Below, piece by piece: positions 6,478 through 11,689 of a stretch of 14,758 bases of DNA; positions within the stretch are counted from its first letter, which is position 1; every line of letters begins with the position of its first letter. Below the pieces are notes generated by a model. It saw only the letters and a program-made list of their open reading frames with translations, ran no database searches and was not told where the DNA came from. The position numbers and the translations under genes were made by a program. The stretch spans positions 1-14,758 of the forward strand of contig JAFQDR010000097.1 of the NCBI GenBank assembly GCA_017415945.1, written 5' to 3'. This DNA is from Oscillospiraceae bacterium (GTDB taxonomy: Bacteria > Bacillota_A > Clostridia > Oscillospirales > Oscillospiraceae).

Positions 6478-6633
6478 CTCGCTGCTGCATTTTTCCTTCC
6501 AAAACAAATTTGCCTTTGCGAATTTGAATAGAAAAAAGATGCAGAGCGAAAAAGCCGAAGCGATGGAACGGATGAGGGCTGAAATCGGACCACGGCTTGA
6601 TTTCGGCACGAAGGATGTGCAGTCCGCTTCGGC
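6478..6633 (+). repeat. Modular hairpin element, copy F
   Basis: The tail (6478-6549) has CTGCTGCATTTTT with AAAAAGATGCAG; the CAAATTTG-like middle parallels copy C. The head (6554-6633) is closed by GCCGAAGCG with CGCTTCGGC and carries GATGGAACGGATGAG, a hairpin whose core is GAAATC/GATTTC, then CGAAGGATGTG. It is the inverse-orientation relative of copy C, with different stem bases but the same unpaired motifs. Confidence 0.75.
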
Positions 6634-6645
6634 GAGCAGCCTGGC

Positions 6646-6689
6646 GCAAAGTAAGCTCCCCACTCGTAGGGGCGGATAGTATCCGCCCG
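6646..6689 (+). repeat. 44-bp repeat unit with GTAG palindrome, right copy
   Basis: Two mismatches to 6434-6477. The bases at and just before it (GGCGCAAAGTAA at 6643-6654) also match the duplicated end of pgi at 6212-6223, so this flank may derive from the same gene end. Confidence 0.7.
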
Positions 6690-6789
6690 AAAAAAGCACA
6701 CTTTCCCCTTAAAAATTGGAATGAGTGTCTGCTTTGTCTCGAAAAAATTGTTCAAAATGTTGGATATTTACCCTTTTGACATTTTTTCG

Positions 6790-6816
6790 TTGCACTTCCC
6801 GACAATCTGTGATAAT
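6790..6816 (+). promoter_or_regulatory. Candidate promoter of the P-loop gene
   Basis: TTGCAC (6790-6795) and an extended -10 TGTGATAAT (ending at 6816) with a 15-base gap lie about 47 bases before the ATG. A perfect TTGACA at 6776 is too far (29 bases) to pair with this -10. Confidence 0.45.
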
Positions 6817-6862
6817 CTACTGACACACAACTTTTTTGAATTACCAAAGGAGAGTGACTAAC

Positions 6863-7276
6863 ATGGTTAAAGTCATTATGGGTCTGAAGGGTTCCGGCAA
6901 GACCAAGAAGCTCGTTGACCTGGTTCAGCAGGCAGCTAAGGATGAAAAGGGCAATGTAGTTTGCATCGAAAAGAAGAAGAATCTCTCTACCGAAATTCCT
7001 CACTCTGTTCGCCTGATCCGCGCACAGGAATACGGCATTTTCGGCGTAGATATGTTCAAGGGCTACATCGCAGGTCTGTACTCCGGTAACTACGACATCA
7101 CCCAGATTTTTGTTGATAACTTCTACAAGATCATCGACACCGATAACGAAGCTGTAGTCGCTGAAGTTCTGGGCTGGCTGGAAGCATTCAGCAACGCAAA
7201 CGGTGTTACCGTTACCCTGTCCCTGTCCGGCGATGCTGACAAGGCAAGCGACGCACTGAAGAAGTACTTCATCTGA
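6863..7276 (+). CDS. Small P-loop ATP-binding protein, Firmicute family of unknown role
   Basis: A 137-residue soluble protein. A Walker A motif GLKGSGKTK lies at 7-15, right after the first beta strand. QIFVDNF at 81-87 has the hydrophobic-plus-aspartate form of a Walker B. The fold is a minimal P-loop NTPase with no obvious partner domain. Similar short Clostridia proteins are often labelled twitching-motility PilT in annotation, but nothing here (no secretion ATPase Asp/His boxes, no pilus genes nearby) supports motility. AAAGGAG sits 9-10 bases before the chosen ATG; an in-frame ATG 27 bases earlier has no such site. It is monocistronic, with its own promoter and terminator, and its codon use is as biased as pgi (GTT, GAA, CTG, GCA), suggesting an abundant protein. 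Function is not known to me. Confidence 0.85.
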   Translation: MVKVIMGLKGSGKTKKLVDLVQQAAKDEKGNVVCIEKKKNLSTEIPHSVRLIRAQEYGIFGVDMFKGYIAGLYSGNYDITQIFVDNFYKIIDTDNEAVVAEVLGWLEAFSNANGVTVTLSLSGDADKASDALKKYFI

Positions 7277-7297
7277 TTTTGATCAAATACATAAGAA

Positions 7298-7326
7298 AGA
7301 CACACCATCCCCGGTGTGTCTTTTTT
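7298..7326 (+). terminator. Terminator of the P-loop gene
   Basis: AGACACACC and GGTGTGTCT pair around ATCCCC and run into TTTTTT, 22 bases after the stop codon. Confidence 0.9.
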
Positions 7327-7329
7327 ATG

Positions 7330-7376
7330 CCCCCCTTGCCTAAAGGGGGGATGTCGCGTATGCGACAGGGGGGGGA
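7330..7376 (+). repeat. CCCCTTGCCTAAAGGGG double-hairpin repeat, copy 1
   Basis: CCCCCCTTGCCTAAAGGGGGG is followed by GTCGCGTATGCGAC and a G run. The second copy at 10333-10381 has the same outer hairpin, but the inner one is CTCGCCATAAGGCGAG, so the inner stem changed while pairing was kept. Confidence 0.7.
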
Positions 7377-7415
7377 TTCGGCTCGCACGAACAAACTGCC
7401 GATCATTCCATTTCA

Positions 7416-7543
7416 GCCTCCCCTGTGTAAGGGGAGGTGGGCCGAGGTACGAGGCTCGGAGGGGTTGTTTGGGGAAACTTTTCCGACGTTTACAACCCCT
7501 CAGTCAGCCATGCGGCTGACAGCTCCCCTTACACAGGGGAGCC
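7416..7543. mobile_element. MITE-like inverted repeat with CTCCCCTGTGTAAGGGGAG ends
   Basis: The left end carries CTCCCCTGTGTAAGGGGAGG, the right end its inverse AGCTCCCCTTACACAGGGGA. Inside them AGGGGTTGT and ACAACCCCT are also inverse. Each arm is itself a hairpin, and the whole could fold into one long stem. No coding capacity is evident. Confidence 0.7.
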
Positions 7544-7564
7544 ATGTATAGAGTACTGATCCAC

Positions 7565-7596
7565 AAAAAACGCCCCTCTCCCATGGGAGAGGGGTG
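7565..7596 (-). terminator. Terminator of the LysR-family gene
   Basis: On the minus strand CCCCTCTCCC pairs with GGGAGAGGGG and is followed by CGTTTTTT, starting 5 bases after the LysR stop codon. Confidence 0.9.
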
Positions 7597-7600
7597 TTCC

Positions 7601-8473
7601 TTATTTAGTGAGGTATTCCATAACCTTGGTCATCTGTGGGCTCACCCACTTGTCTCGGTGGTAGAACATCTGCTTCCAGATCTCTACCTGCACCTCGGGC
7701 ACATCCAATCGGCACAGCCTGCCTTCCCGCACGGACTTCTCGGTGACATAATCGGGCAGATACGCCACACCCATGCCCTGCTCCGCCAATCGGCACAGCA
7801 AGTCGGTGCTGCCCGACTCCAAAATGGGCGTGATCTCCAGATTCCGTTTGGCCAGCTGTTCCTCCATCAGTCTCCGATAGCTCATGCCCTTTTCCGTCAC
7901 AAGGAAGGGCTCCGCCGCGATTTCCTCTGCGGTCAGTGTCCGCCCGCACAGGCTCGAGCTTGATGCCGCCACAAAATGCACCCCCATCTGGGCCTCATCC
8001 ACCAGCACATAGTCCCGATGGTAAATGTGGTTGTCCAGCGTAAACACCAGATCCGCCTCATTGCGCCCCAGCAAACGGAACATTTCCTCCGTATCCCCCG
8101 CAATGATCTTCATGGTAATACCGGGGTAATCGGTATGCAGCGCCGCAAATCGCTCCGTCAGCAGCCAGTCGCACAGGGATTGGGCAATGGCAATGCGCAC
8201 CAAGCCGCCGATTGCACGGTCACCGCTTGCGGCCTTTTCCATATCCCCCGCGATCTTCATGATCTCATGGGCATACTGAAGCATCTCCCGCCCCTTGTCC
8301 GTCAAGGCAATGGTATGGTTGATGCGGTCAAAGAGACTGACCCCCAGCTCCGTTTCCAGCTGACGAATCTGGAAGGACACAGTAGACTGGCTATAGCCCA
8401 ATTTATCCGCTGCCTGAGTAAAGCTCAGCAGCTCCGCTACCTGTATAAAGGTATTGAGGTTCTTAATATCCAT
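7601..8473 (-). CDS. LysR-family transcriptional regulator
   Basis: A DNA-binding regulator with an N-terminal winged helix-turn-helix (residues 1-60; FTQAADKLGYSQSTVSFQIR spans the two helices and RQLETELG follows). A LysR substrate-binding domain follows from about residue 88 to 290, containing the typical SGSTDLLCRLAEQGMGVAYLP segment. The start at 8473 (MDIKNLNTF) was preferred over the ATG 15 bases upstream because TGGAG lies 5 bases before it and LysR proteins usually begin this way; with the other start it would be 295 residues. It is divergent from the symporter gene, which is the usual layout for a LysR regulator and its target, so it probably controls the transporter in response to that transporter's substrate. 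Target and ligand are inferred, not shown. Confidence 0.92.
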   Translation of the reverse strand: MDIKNLNTFIQVAELLSFTQAADKLGYSQSTVSFQIRQLETELGVSLFDRINHTIALTDKGREMLQYAHEIMKIAGDMEKAASGDRAIGGLVRIAIAQSLCDWLLTERFAALHTDYPGITMKIIAGDTEEMFRLLGRNEADLVFTLDNHIYHRDYVLVDEAQMGVHFVAASSSSLCGRTLTAEEIAAEPFLVTEKGMSYRRLMEEQLAKRNLEITPILESGSTDLLCRLAEQGMGVAYLPDYVTEKSVREGRLCRLDVPEVQVEIWKQMFYHRDKWVSPQMTKVMEYLTK

Positions 8474-8506
8474 AAGCGCTCCATTCAATTCTTCGATGGT
8501 TTTGAT

Positions 8507-8548
8507 TGATATTATCAGCTTTACAAATCTTCAGTTCCACTATATACT
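8507..8548 (+). promoter_or_regulatory. Symporter promoter with adjacent LysR-type palindrome
   Basis: TTTACA (8520-8525), 17 bases and TATACT (8543-8548) form a good sigma-A promoter about 50 bases before the symporter start. The perfect palindrome TGATATTATCA (8507-8517) lies directly upstream of the -35, the place expected for an activating LysR protein, and its ends contain the T-N-A type symmetry of LysR boxes. It is the only such palindrome I saw in the 125-bp divergent gap. Confidence 0.6.
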
Positions 8549-8598
8549 ATGCCCGTTGATAATTCAACCATTTAAAGCAAAATTTCAAGGAGATAACA

Positions 8599-9933
8599 AT
8601 GGATAATAAACACAATGCAGTGCACCGCAACGGCGGCTTCGGCACAAGCCTTGGCTTTGTGCTGGCCTGCGTAGGCTCCGCGGTAGGCATGGGCAACATT
8701 TGGCTGTTCCCCTACCGTCTGGGCCAGTACGGCGGTGCCGCATTTTTGATTCCCTACATTCTGTTTATTGTGCTGTTCGGTCTGGTGGGCCTGTCCGCAG
8801 AATTTGCCATCGGCCGCCGCGCACAGACAGGCACGCTGGGTGCATACGAATACTGCTTTGCCTCCCGAGGTAAGGGCAAGCTGGGCTATGCCTTGGGCTG
8901 GATCCCCCTGTTTGGCTCTCTGGGCATTGCCATCGGCTACTCCATCATTCTGGGCTGGGTATTGAAGTGCCTGCTGGGTGCCATTACGGGAGAGCTGCTG
9001 ACCGCCGATGCGGGAGCCTTTTTCACTTCCATGAGCGGCACCTTAGGCAACATCCCCTGCCACACCGCCATCGTGGTCATGGGCTGCGGCAGCCTGCTGG
9101 TGGGTGCCACCAAGGGCATTGAAAAGCTGAACAAGATCTTGATGCCCTCTTTCTTTGTGCTGTTTGTAATCGTAGCCATCCGTGTGGCCTTCCTGCCCGG
9201 AGCTTCCGCAGGCTACGAGTTCCTGTTCGTACCCAAGTGGGAGCAGCTGGCAAACCCCTACACATGGGTCATGGCCATGGGTCAGGCCTTCTTCTCCCTG
9301 TCCATTACGGGCTCCGGCATGATCGTGTACGGCAGCTACCTGAAGAAGGACGAGGACATCCCCAAGGCATCCGTATCCACCGCGTTCTTCGATACCTGCG
9401 CCGCCATGGTCTCTGCGCTGGCAGTCATGCCTGCGGTGTTTGCCTTCGGCATTGAGCCCCACTCCGGCCCCTCTCTGCTGTTCGTGACCCTGCCCGGTGT
9501 GTTCGGGGAAATGCCCATGGGCCGTTTGATCGCCGTGGTGTTCTTCCTGTCCGTGCTGTTTGCGGGCATCACCAGTCTCATGAATATGTTCGAGGCCGTG
9601 TGCGAAAGCTGGCAGACCCGCTTCAACATCAAGCGCACCACCGCCGTTGTGATCTGCGGTGTCATCACCTTGGGCGTAGGCCTGTTCATGGAAAACGCCG
9701 ATATCATGGGCAAGTGGATGGACTTCATCACCATTCTGGTGACTCCCTTCGGGGCACTGCTGGGTGCTATTGCGGTATATTACATCCTGGGCTTTGACAA
9801 CATCAAGAGTGAGCTGGAGCTGGGCCGCAAAAAGGCTCTGCCCGCATGGTTCGGCCCCTTGGCAAAATATGTATACGTCCCCGTCACCATCATCGTGTTT
9901 GTCCTCGGACTGGTGTACGGCGGCATCGGTTGA
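8599..9933 (+). CDS. Sodium-dependent amino-acid transporter, NSS family (LeuT/MhsT/TnaT-like)
   Basis: An inner-membrane symporter that uses the sodium gradient to import an amino acid or related compound. The 444 residues fit the 11-helix bacterial type. The family signature is GSAVGMGNIWLFPYRLGQYG at 26-45, including the unwound part of TM1 that holds sodium and substrate. TM6 contains FFSLSITGSGMIVYGSY at 231-247. Other hydrophobic segments are near 47-72, 100-127, 157-170, 180-200, 262-286, 306-332, 346-364, 373-397 and 423-443. AAGGAG lies 6 bases before the ATG. The substrate cannot be told from sequence alone. A strong hairpin terminator lies 93 bp after the stop, beyond a repeat element. 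Confidence 0.92.
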   Translation: MDNKHNAVHRNGGFGTSLGFVLACVGSAVGMGNIWLFPYRLGQYGGAAFLIPYILFIVLFGLVGLSAEFAIGRRAQTGTLGAYEYCFASRGKGKLGYALGWIPLFGSLGIAIGYSIILGWVLKCLLGAITGELLTADAGAFFTSMSGTLGNIPCHTAIVVMGCGSLLVGATKGIEKLNKILMPSFFVLFVIVAIRVAFLPGASAGYEFLFVPKWEQLANPYTWVMAMGQAFFSLSITGSGMIVYGSYLKKDEDIPKASVSTAFFDTCAAMVSALAVMPAVFAFGIEPHSGPSLLFVTLPGVFGEMPMGRLIAVVFFLSVLFAGITSLMNMFEAVCESWQTRFNIKRTTAVVICGVITLGVGLFMENADIMGKWMDFITILVTPFGALLGAIAVYYILGFDNIKSELELGRKKALPAWFGPLAKYVYVPVTIIVFVLGLVYGGIG

Positions 9934-9937
9934 TTGG

Positions 9938-10064
9938 ACTTCATATCCCTCGCTTCCGTCAGGCATGACGAAAGCTCGTCCATTTCGTCAATCAACCTCC
10001 TCCATCATCGAATACGCTTTTATTTCAAAATGGAAATCTGCTCACAGATTTCCATTTTGTTTTT
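9938..10064 (-). repeat. Modular hairpin element, copy D
   Basis: The head reads CATATCCCTCG, a hairpin CTTCCGTC/GACGAAAG (9961-9982, one mismatch), then CTCGTCC, matching copies C and F in the motifs flanking the hairpin but with a different stem. The tail is the hairpin at 10026-10059. It begins within 10 bp of the symporter stop. Confidence 0.6.
10026..10064 (+). terminator. Terminator after the symporter gene, formed by the tail of element D
   Basis: CAAAATGGAAATCTG and CAGATTTCCATTTTG pair perfectly (15 bp) around CTCA and are followed by TTTTTG. Confidence 0.8.
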
Positions 10065-10145
10065 GATTGACGTATTCTCTGCTGTTGGGGCAAATTTCAC
10101 AACACCCGCTCTTATTCCCTTCGCCCTTGGTGACGGAAGGGTTCT

Positions 10146-10173
10146 CAAGGGAAACCTTGGTTGGTTTCCCTTG
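10146..10173. repeat. Perfect 11-bp hairpin
   Basis: CAAGGGAAACC and GGTTTCCCTTG pair around TTGGTT. It directly adjoins the three-way-junction fold at 10174. No T tract follows. Confidence 0.7.
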
Positions 10174-10226
10174 AAATCGCGTCGGCATTAGCCGATTCAG
10201 TATTTCAGCAGAAATGCTCGCGATTT
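10174..10226 (+). ncRNA. Three-way-junction structured element, family not recognised
   Basis: P1 is AAATCGCG (10174-10181) with CGCGATTT (10219-10226). P2 is TCGGC (10182-10186) with GCCGA (10191-10195), loop ATTA. After a TTC linker, P3 is AGTATTTC (10199-10206) with GAAATGCT (10211-10218), loop AGCA and one G-T pair. P2 and P3 fill P1 with only three unpaired bases. It is followed by CTCCCTTTTGTTTTTGTTTGG, which resembles the segment after the terminator of element D. It may be an RNA or a repeat palindrome; nothing shows that it is transcribed. Confidence 0.45.
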
Positions 10227-10332
10227 AGATCTCCCTTTTGTTTTTGTTTGGCGTATTCGCTGCTGTTGGAGTGCAACGGAAAGCTGCACCATTCCGTAGA
10301 CCCGACCAGATTCTCCGCCCACGTAAGCACTC

Positions 10333-10381
10333 GCCCCCTTGCCTAAAGGGGGGTGGCTCGCCATAAGGCGAGACGGGGGGA
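10333..10381 (+). repeat. CCCCTTGCCTAAAGGGG double-hairpin repeat, copy 2
   Basis: CCCCCTTGCCTAAAGGGGGG followed by GGCTCGCCATAAGGCGAG and a G run; second copy of the repeat at 7330-7376. Confidence 0.7.
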
Positions 10382-10428
10382 TACCTGCCCCTACGGGATG
10401 GTACGTTTATCTGCCCCCATAACGCACA

Positions 10429-10461
10429 CAAACGCCCCACCCAAAAAGGGTGAGGCGTTTG
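10429..10461 (+). promoter_or_regulatory. Strong leader hairpin
   Basis: CAAACGCCCCACCC and GGGTGAGGCGTTTG pair with one mismatch around five A. No T tract follows; a purine-rich stretch with Shine-Dalgarno-like AGAGAGG comes next. Confidence 0.5.
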
Positions 10462-10498
10462 CGGTTTAGAGAGAAAGAGAGGTGTTTGGAAAGATAAT

Positions 10499-10550
10499 AT
10501 GTTAATTGTTACTTTACTATGAAAACGCCGATGTGCGGCGAGAATTTTTT
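10499..10550 (+). promoter_or_regulatory. Seven-codon ORF followed by a terminator-like hairpin (attenuator-like)
   Basis: The ORF ATG at 10499 encodes MLIVTLL and stops at 10520-10522. AGAGAGG lies upstream, though about 17 bases away, which is long. Right after the stop, CGCCG and CGGCG (10526-10540) pair and TTTTTT follows at 10545. A short ORF abutting a terminator is the layout of a leader-peptide attenuator, but no gene downstream is intact. Confidence 0.4.
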
Positions 10551-10552
10551 GT

Positions 10553-10632
10553 CTGTCCCTTAGGGTCGGGCGGACAGTAAGTCCCGTGTGACCGTCCCCG
10601 TCCTTGCGGTTGGAGACGGTCGGGTGTTTTTC
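10553..10632 (+). terminator. Paired hairpins ending in a terminator-like structure
   Basis: CTGTCC (10553-10558) pairs with GGACAG (10572-10577). GACCGTC (10590-10596) pairs with GACGGTC (10615-10621), with CCG/CGG pairing possible in its loop, then GGGTGTTTTT. After it a second purine-rich stretch leads to an ATGTTA start at 10668 (19 codons, stop at 10722-10724), with AGAGG 9 bases upstream. Confidence 0.45.
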
Positions 10633-10861
10633 AACATAGGGAGAAAGAGAAAGAGAGGAAAGTAAGTATGTTACTCAATTTTTCATTTGAGAAACGATCG
10701 AAGCTCATTTGCTCCTCGCAATGATAAGATACCACACCCCCGCCCTCCGTTGGTGAATAGAATATAAATGCTTTATGAACATTCCATAAACAAACAACAA
10801 AACCTTACCTCCGGCAAGTAAATGTGCTGCACAAAAAGACAGCCCCGATACTGCACGCCCA

Positions 10862-10890
10862 TTGCGCTTTTGGGCAGAGTTGCGTATAAT
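10862..10890 (+). promoter_or_regulatory. Sigma-A promoter of a lost secreted-protein gene
   Basis: TTGCGC (10862-10867), exactly 17 bases and TATAAT (10885-10890). A GGAGG ribosome binding site follows at 10914-10918. Confidence 0.65.
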
Positions 10891-10911
10891 TATCCTATTA
10901 AATAGCACCCG

Positions 10912-11025
10912 ATGGAGGCACCCAAGAGAAAGAGAATCCTATCCCTGCTGTTGGCTACAGTGCTGTTAGTAAGCCTGCTGCCCATGTCGGCTGCGGCAGT
11001 GAGCCAAACCGAGGAAGCAACATAA
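10912..11025 (+). pseudogene. 5' remnant of a secreted-protein gene (signal peptide only)
   Basis: The 37-codon frame reads MEAPKRKR, then ILSLLLATVLLVSLLPMSAAA and VSQTEEAT before TAA at 11023-11025. This is a textbook signal peptide: basic start, long hydrophobic core and A-A-A cleavage region. The only in-frame ATG overlaps the GGAGG site itself, so it cannot be the original start; the natural start would fall just before KRKR (near 10924), where no start codon remains. No coding potential continues after the stop in any frame, and repeats follow. A promoter and ribosome binding site survive. The best reading is a gene truncated after its signal sequence; what it encoded cannot be known. 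Confidence 0.65.
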
Positions 11026-11097
11026 TCTCGTTAGCATTATATGGGAGCTTCTGACTATTTAAAGTGATTCCGGCAATCGTCGTCCACCGCCGCAACC

Positions 11098-11121
11098 GTA
11101 GGGGCGGATAGTATCCGCCCG
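11098..11121 (+). repeat. GTAG-footed palindromic repeat
   Basis: Identical over its length to 6454-6477 and 6666-6689: GTAGGGGCGGATAG, then TATCCGCCCG. Confidence 0.75.
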
Positions 11122-11278
11122 TTTTTTCGGCTCGTACGAACGTGTTGCGCACTGTTTTATCTATGCACGGTAACGCTCTTGCGGCAATCGTCGTCCACCA
11201 CCGCCCGCGTTTATGCGCAGCGACGGCGGCAGCAAGCGGCCGCCCTACTATGGGATGGTGCGTTTAACCACCCCACCC

Positions 11279-11311
11279 GTAGGGAGCATCGTCCTCGATG
11301 CTCCGTTTTTT
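11279..11311 (+). repeat. GTAG-footed palindrome with T tract
   Basis: GTAGGGAGCATCG and CGATGCTCC pair around TCCT, with G then TTTTTT after. The stem differs from the CGGATA type, but pairing is kept. It could terminate transcription entering from the left. Confidence 0.65.
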
Positions 11312-11400
11312 ATGGTCGCTCCTTCTGCGGGCGAACAATGTTCTCCCCTACATTGCGGCAATCGACGTCCGCCGCCGCACCCGTTGGGCAATCCTTCGAC

Positions 11401-11431
11401 AAAAAAGGCTCCCTGCGAACACAGAGAGCCT
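11401..11431 (-). terminator. Terminator of the murC-rqcP unit
   Basis: On the minus strand AGGCTCTCTG pairs with CAGGGAGCCT (one G-T pair) around TGTTCG and is followed by TTTTT, 15 bases after the rqcP stop. Confidence 0.88.
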
Positions 11432-11445
11432 TTCCTGTTATGATT

Positions 11446-11688
11446 TCACACAATTTCCCGATACATGGCAGCGGCATCTTCCTTCTTGGTGGATTCCGTC
11501 AAAGCCAGAACCTCTACCTTCACGATGCGCTGACCGAAGCTGATCTCGATGACATCGCCGATCTTCACGTCGTAGCTTGCCTTTACGGGACGGCCGCCCA
11601 CGCTGACCTTCCCCGCATCGCAGGCCTCATTGGCTACGGTGCGGCGCTTGAGCAGGCGGCTGACCTTCAAAAACTTATCCAGTCTCAT
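11446..11688 (-). CDS. rqcP: S4-domain RNA-binding protein, RqcP/YabO-like
   Basis: An 80-residue protein that is almost entirely an S4 RNA-binding domain: MRLDKFLKVSRLLKRRTVA at 1-19, the VSVGGRPVKASYDVKIGD turn at 28-45, and the C-terminal STKKEDAAAMY. Length and these words match Bacillus YabO (RqcP), the ribosome-associated quality-control factor that works with RqcH to add alanine tails to nascent chains on split 50S subunits; this is family knowledge. The start at 11688 was chosen because it begins the S4 domain and lies one base past the murC stop, with a GGTGGA-like site in the murC end; earlier in-frame starts lie inside murC. Hsp15-type S4 proteins are the main alternative. It is probably translated by coupling to murC. 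Confidence 0.85.
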   Translation of the reverse strand: MRLDKFLKVSRLLKRRTVANEACDAGKVSVGGRPVKASYDVKIGDVIEISFGQRIVKVEVLALTESTKKEDAAAMYREIV

Positions 11689-11689
11689 A

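Larger units (their letters stand above)
6224..6862. other. 639-bp intergenic region of terminator, repeats and promoter
   Basis: After the pgi terminator there is a 9-bp hairpin (TTTCGCATC/GATGCGAAA, 6383-6403), a GTAG palindrome at 6454, modular element F (6478-6633) and a second GTAG palindrome at 6666. A 44-bp unit, 6434-6477, recurs at 6646-6689 with two mismatches. The promoter of the P-loop gene is at the right end. Open frames of 126-167 codons on the minus strand are made of repeat sequence and lack ribosome binding sites. Confidence 0.7.
7327..7600. other. Repeat-filled gap between P-loop gene and LysR gene
   Basis: It contains a short C/G-rich hairpin repeat (7330-7376), a 128-bp inverted-repeat element (7416-7543) and the LysR terminator. 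No gene is visible. Confidence 0.7.
11071..11378 (+). repeat. Three copies of a GCGGCAATCGTCGTCC unit with GTAG palindromes between
   Basis: Copies at 11071-11093, 11181-11204 and 11355-11378, each capable of a GCGGC/GCCGC hairpin. A GTAG palindrome follows the first on the plus strand (11098-11121) and the second on the minus strand (11223-11247). Further GTAG palindromes are at 11279-11304 (followed by TTTTTT, so a possible terminator) and 11327-11351 (minus). Confidence 0.65.
9934..11445. other. 1.5-kb region without an intact gene
   Basis: In order: modular element D with terminator (9938-10064), a perfect 11-bp hairpin (10146-10173), a three-way-junction fold (10174-10226), a C/G double hairpin (10333-10381), an attenuator-like structured stretch with two very short ORFs (10429-10724), a promoter plus signal-peptide remnant (10862-11025), then GTAG palindromes and three copies of a GCGGCAATCGTCGTCC unit (11071, 11181, 11355). 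Longer open frames here lack ribosome binding sites and are built from repeats. Confidence 0.7.

Noticed and set aside
6554..6633. Hammerhead-type ribozyme, suggested by GGATGAG and CGAA words in the element heads
   Set aside because: The required CTGATGA and GAAA core strings and the three-stem order are not present in any copy.
6252..6755. Overlapping minus-strand frames of 126-167 codons
   Set aside because: They translate the repeats themselves (the same GRILSAPTGAELTLQ-type peptide recurs) and have no ribosome binding sites.
9043..9966. Open frame of 307 codons on the minus strand
   Set aside because: Shadow of the symporter gene; composition is rich in H, G, Q and D, with no start signal.
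10174..10226. tRNA or tRNA-like gene
   Set aside because: Only three stems, no 7-bp acceptor with CCA context, no GTTC T-loop and no anticodon arm.
10705..10908. Minus-strand frame of 67 codons
   Set aside because: No ribosome binding site, no domain, and it overlaps the promoter of the signal-peptide remnant.
11098..11378. Possible CRISPR array
   Set aside because: The repeats are palindromes of differing sequence, orientation and spacing, with no regular spacers and no cas genes.
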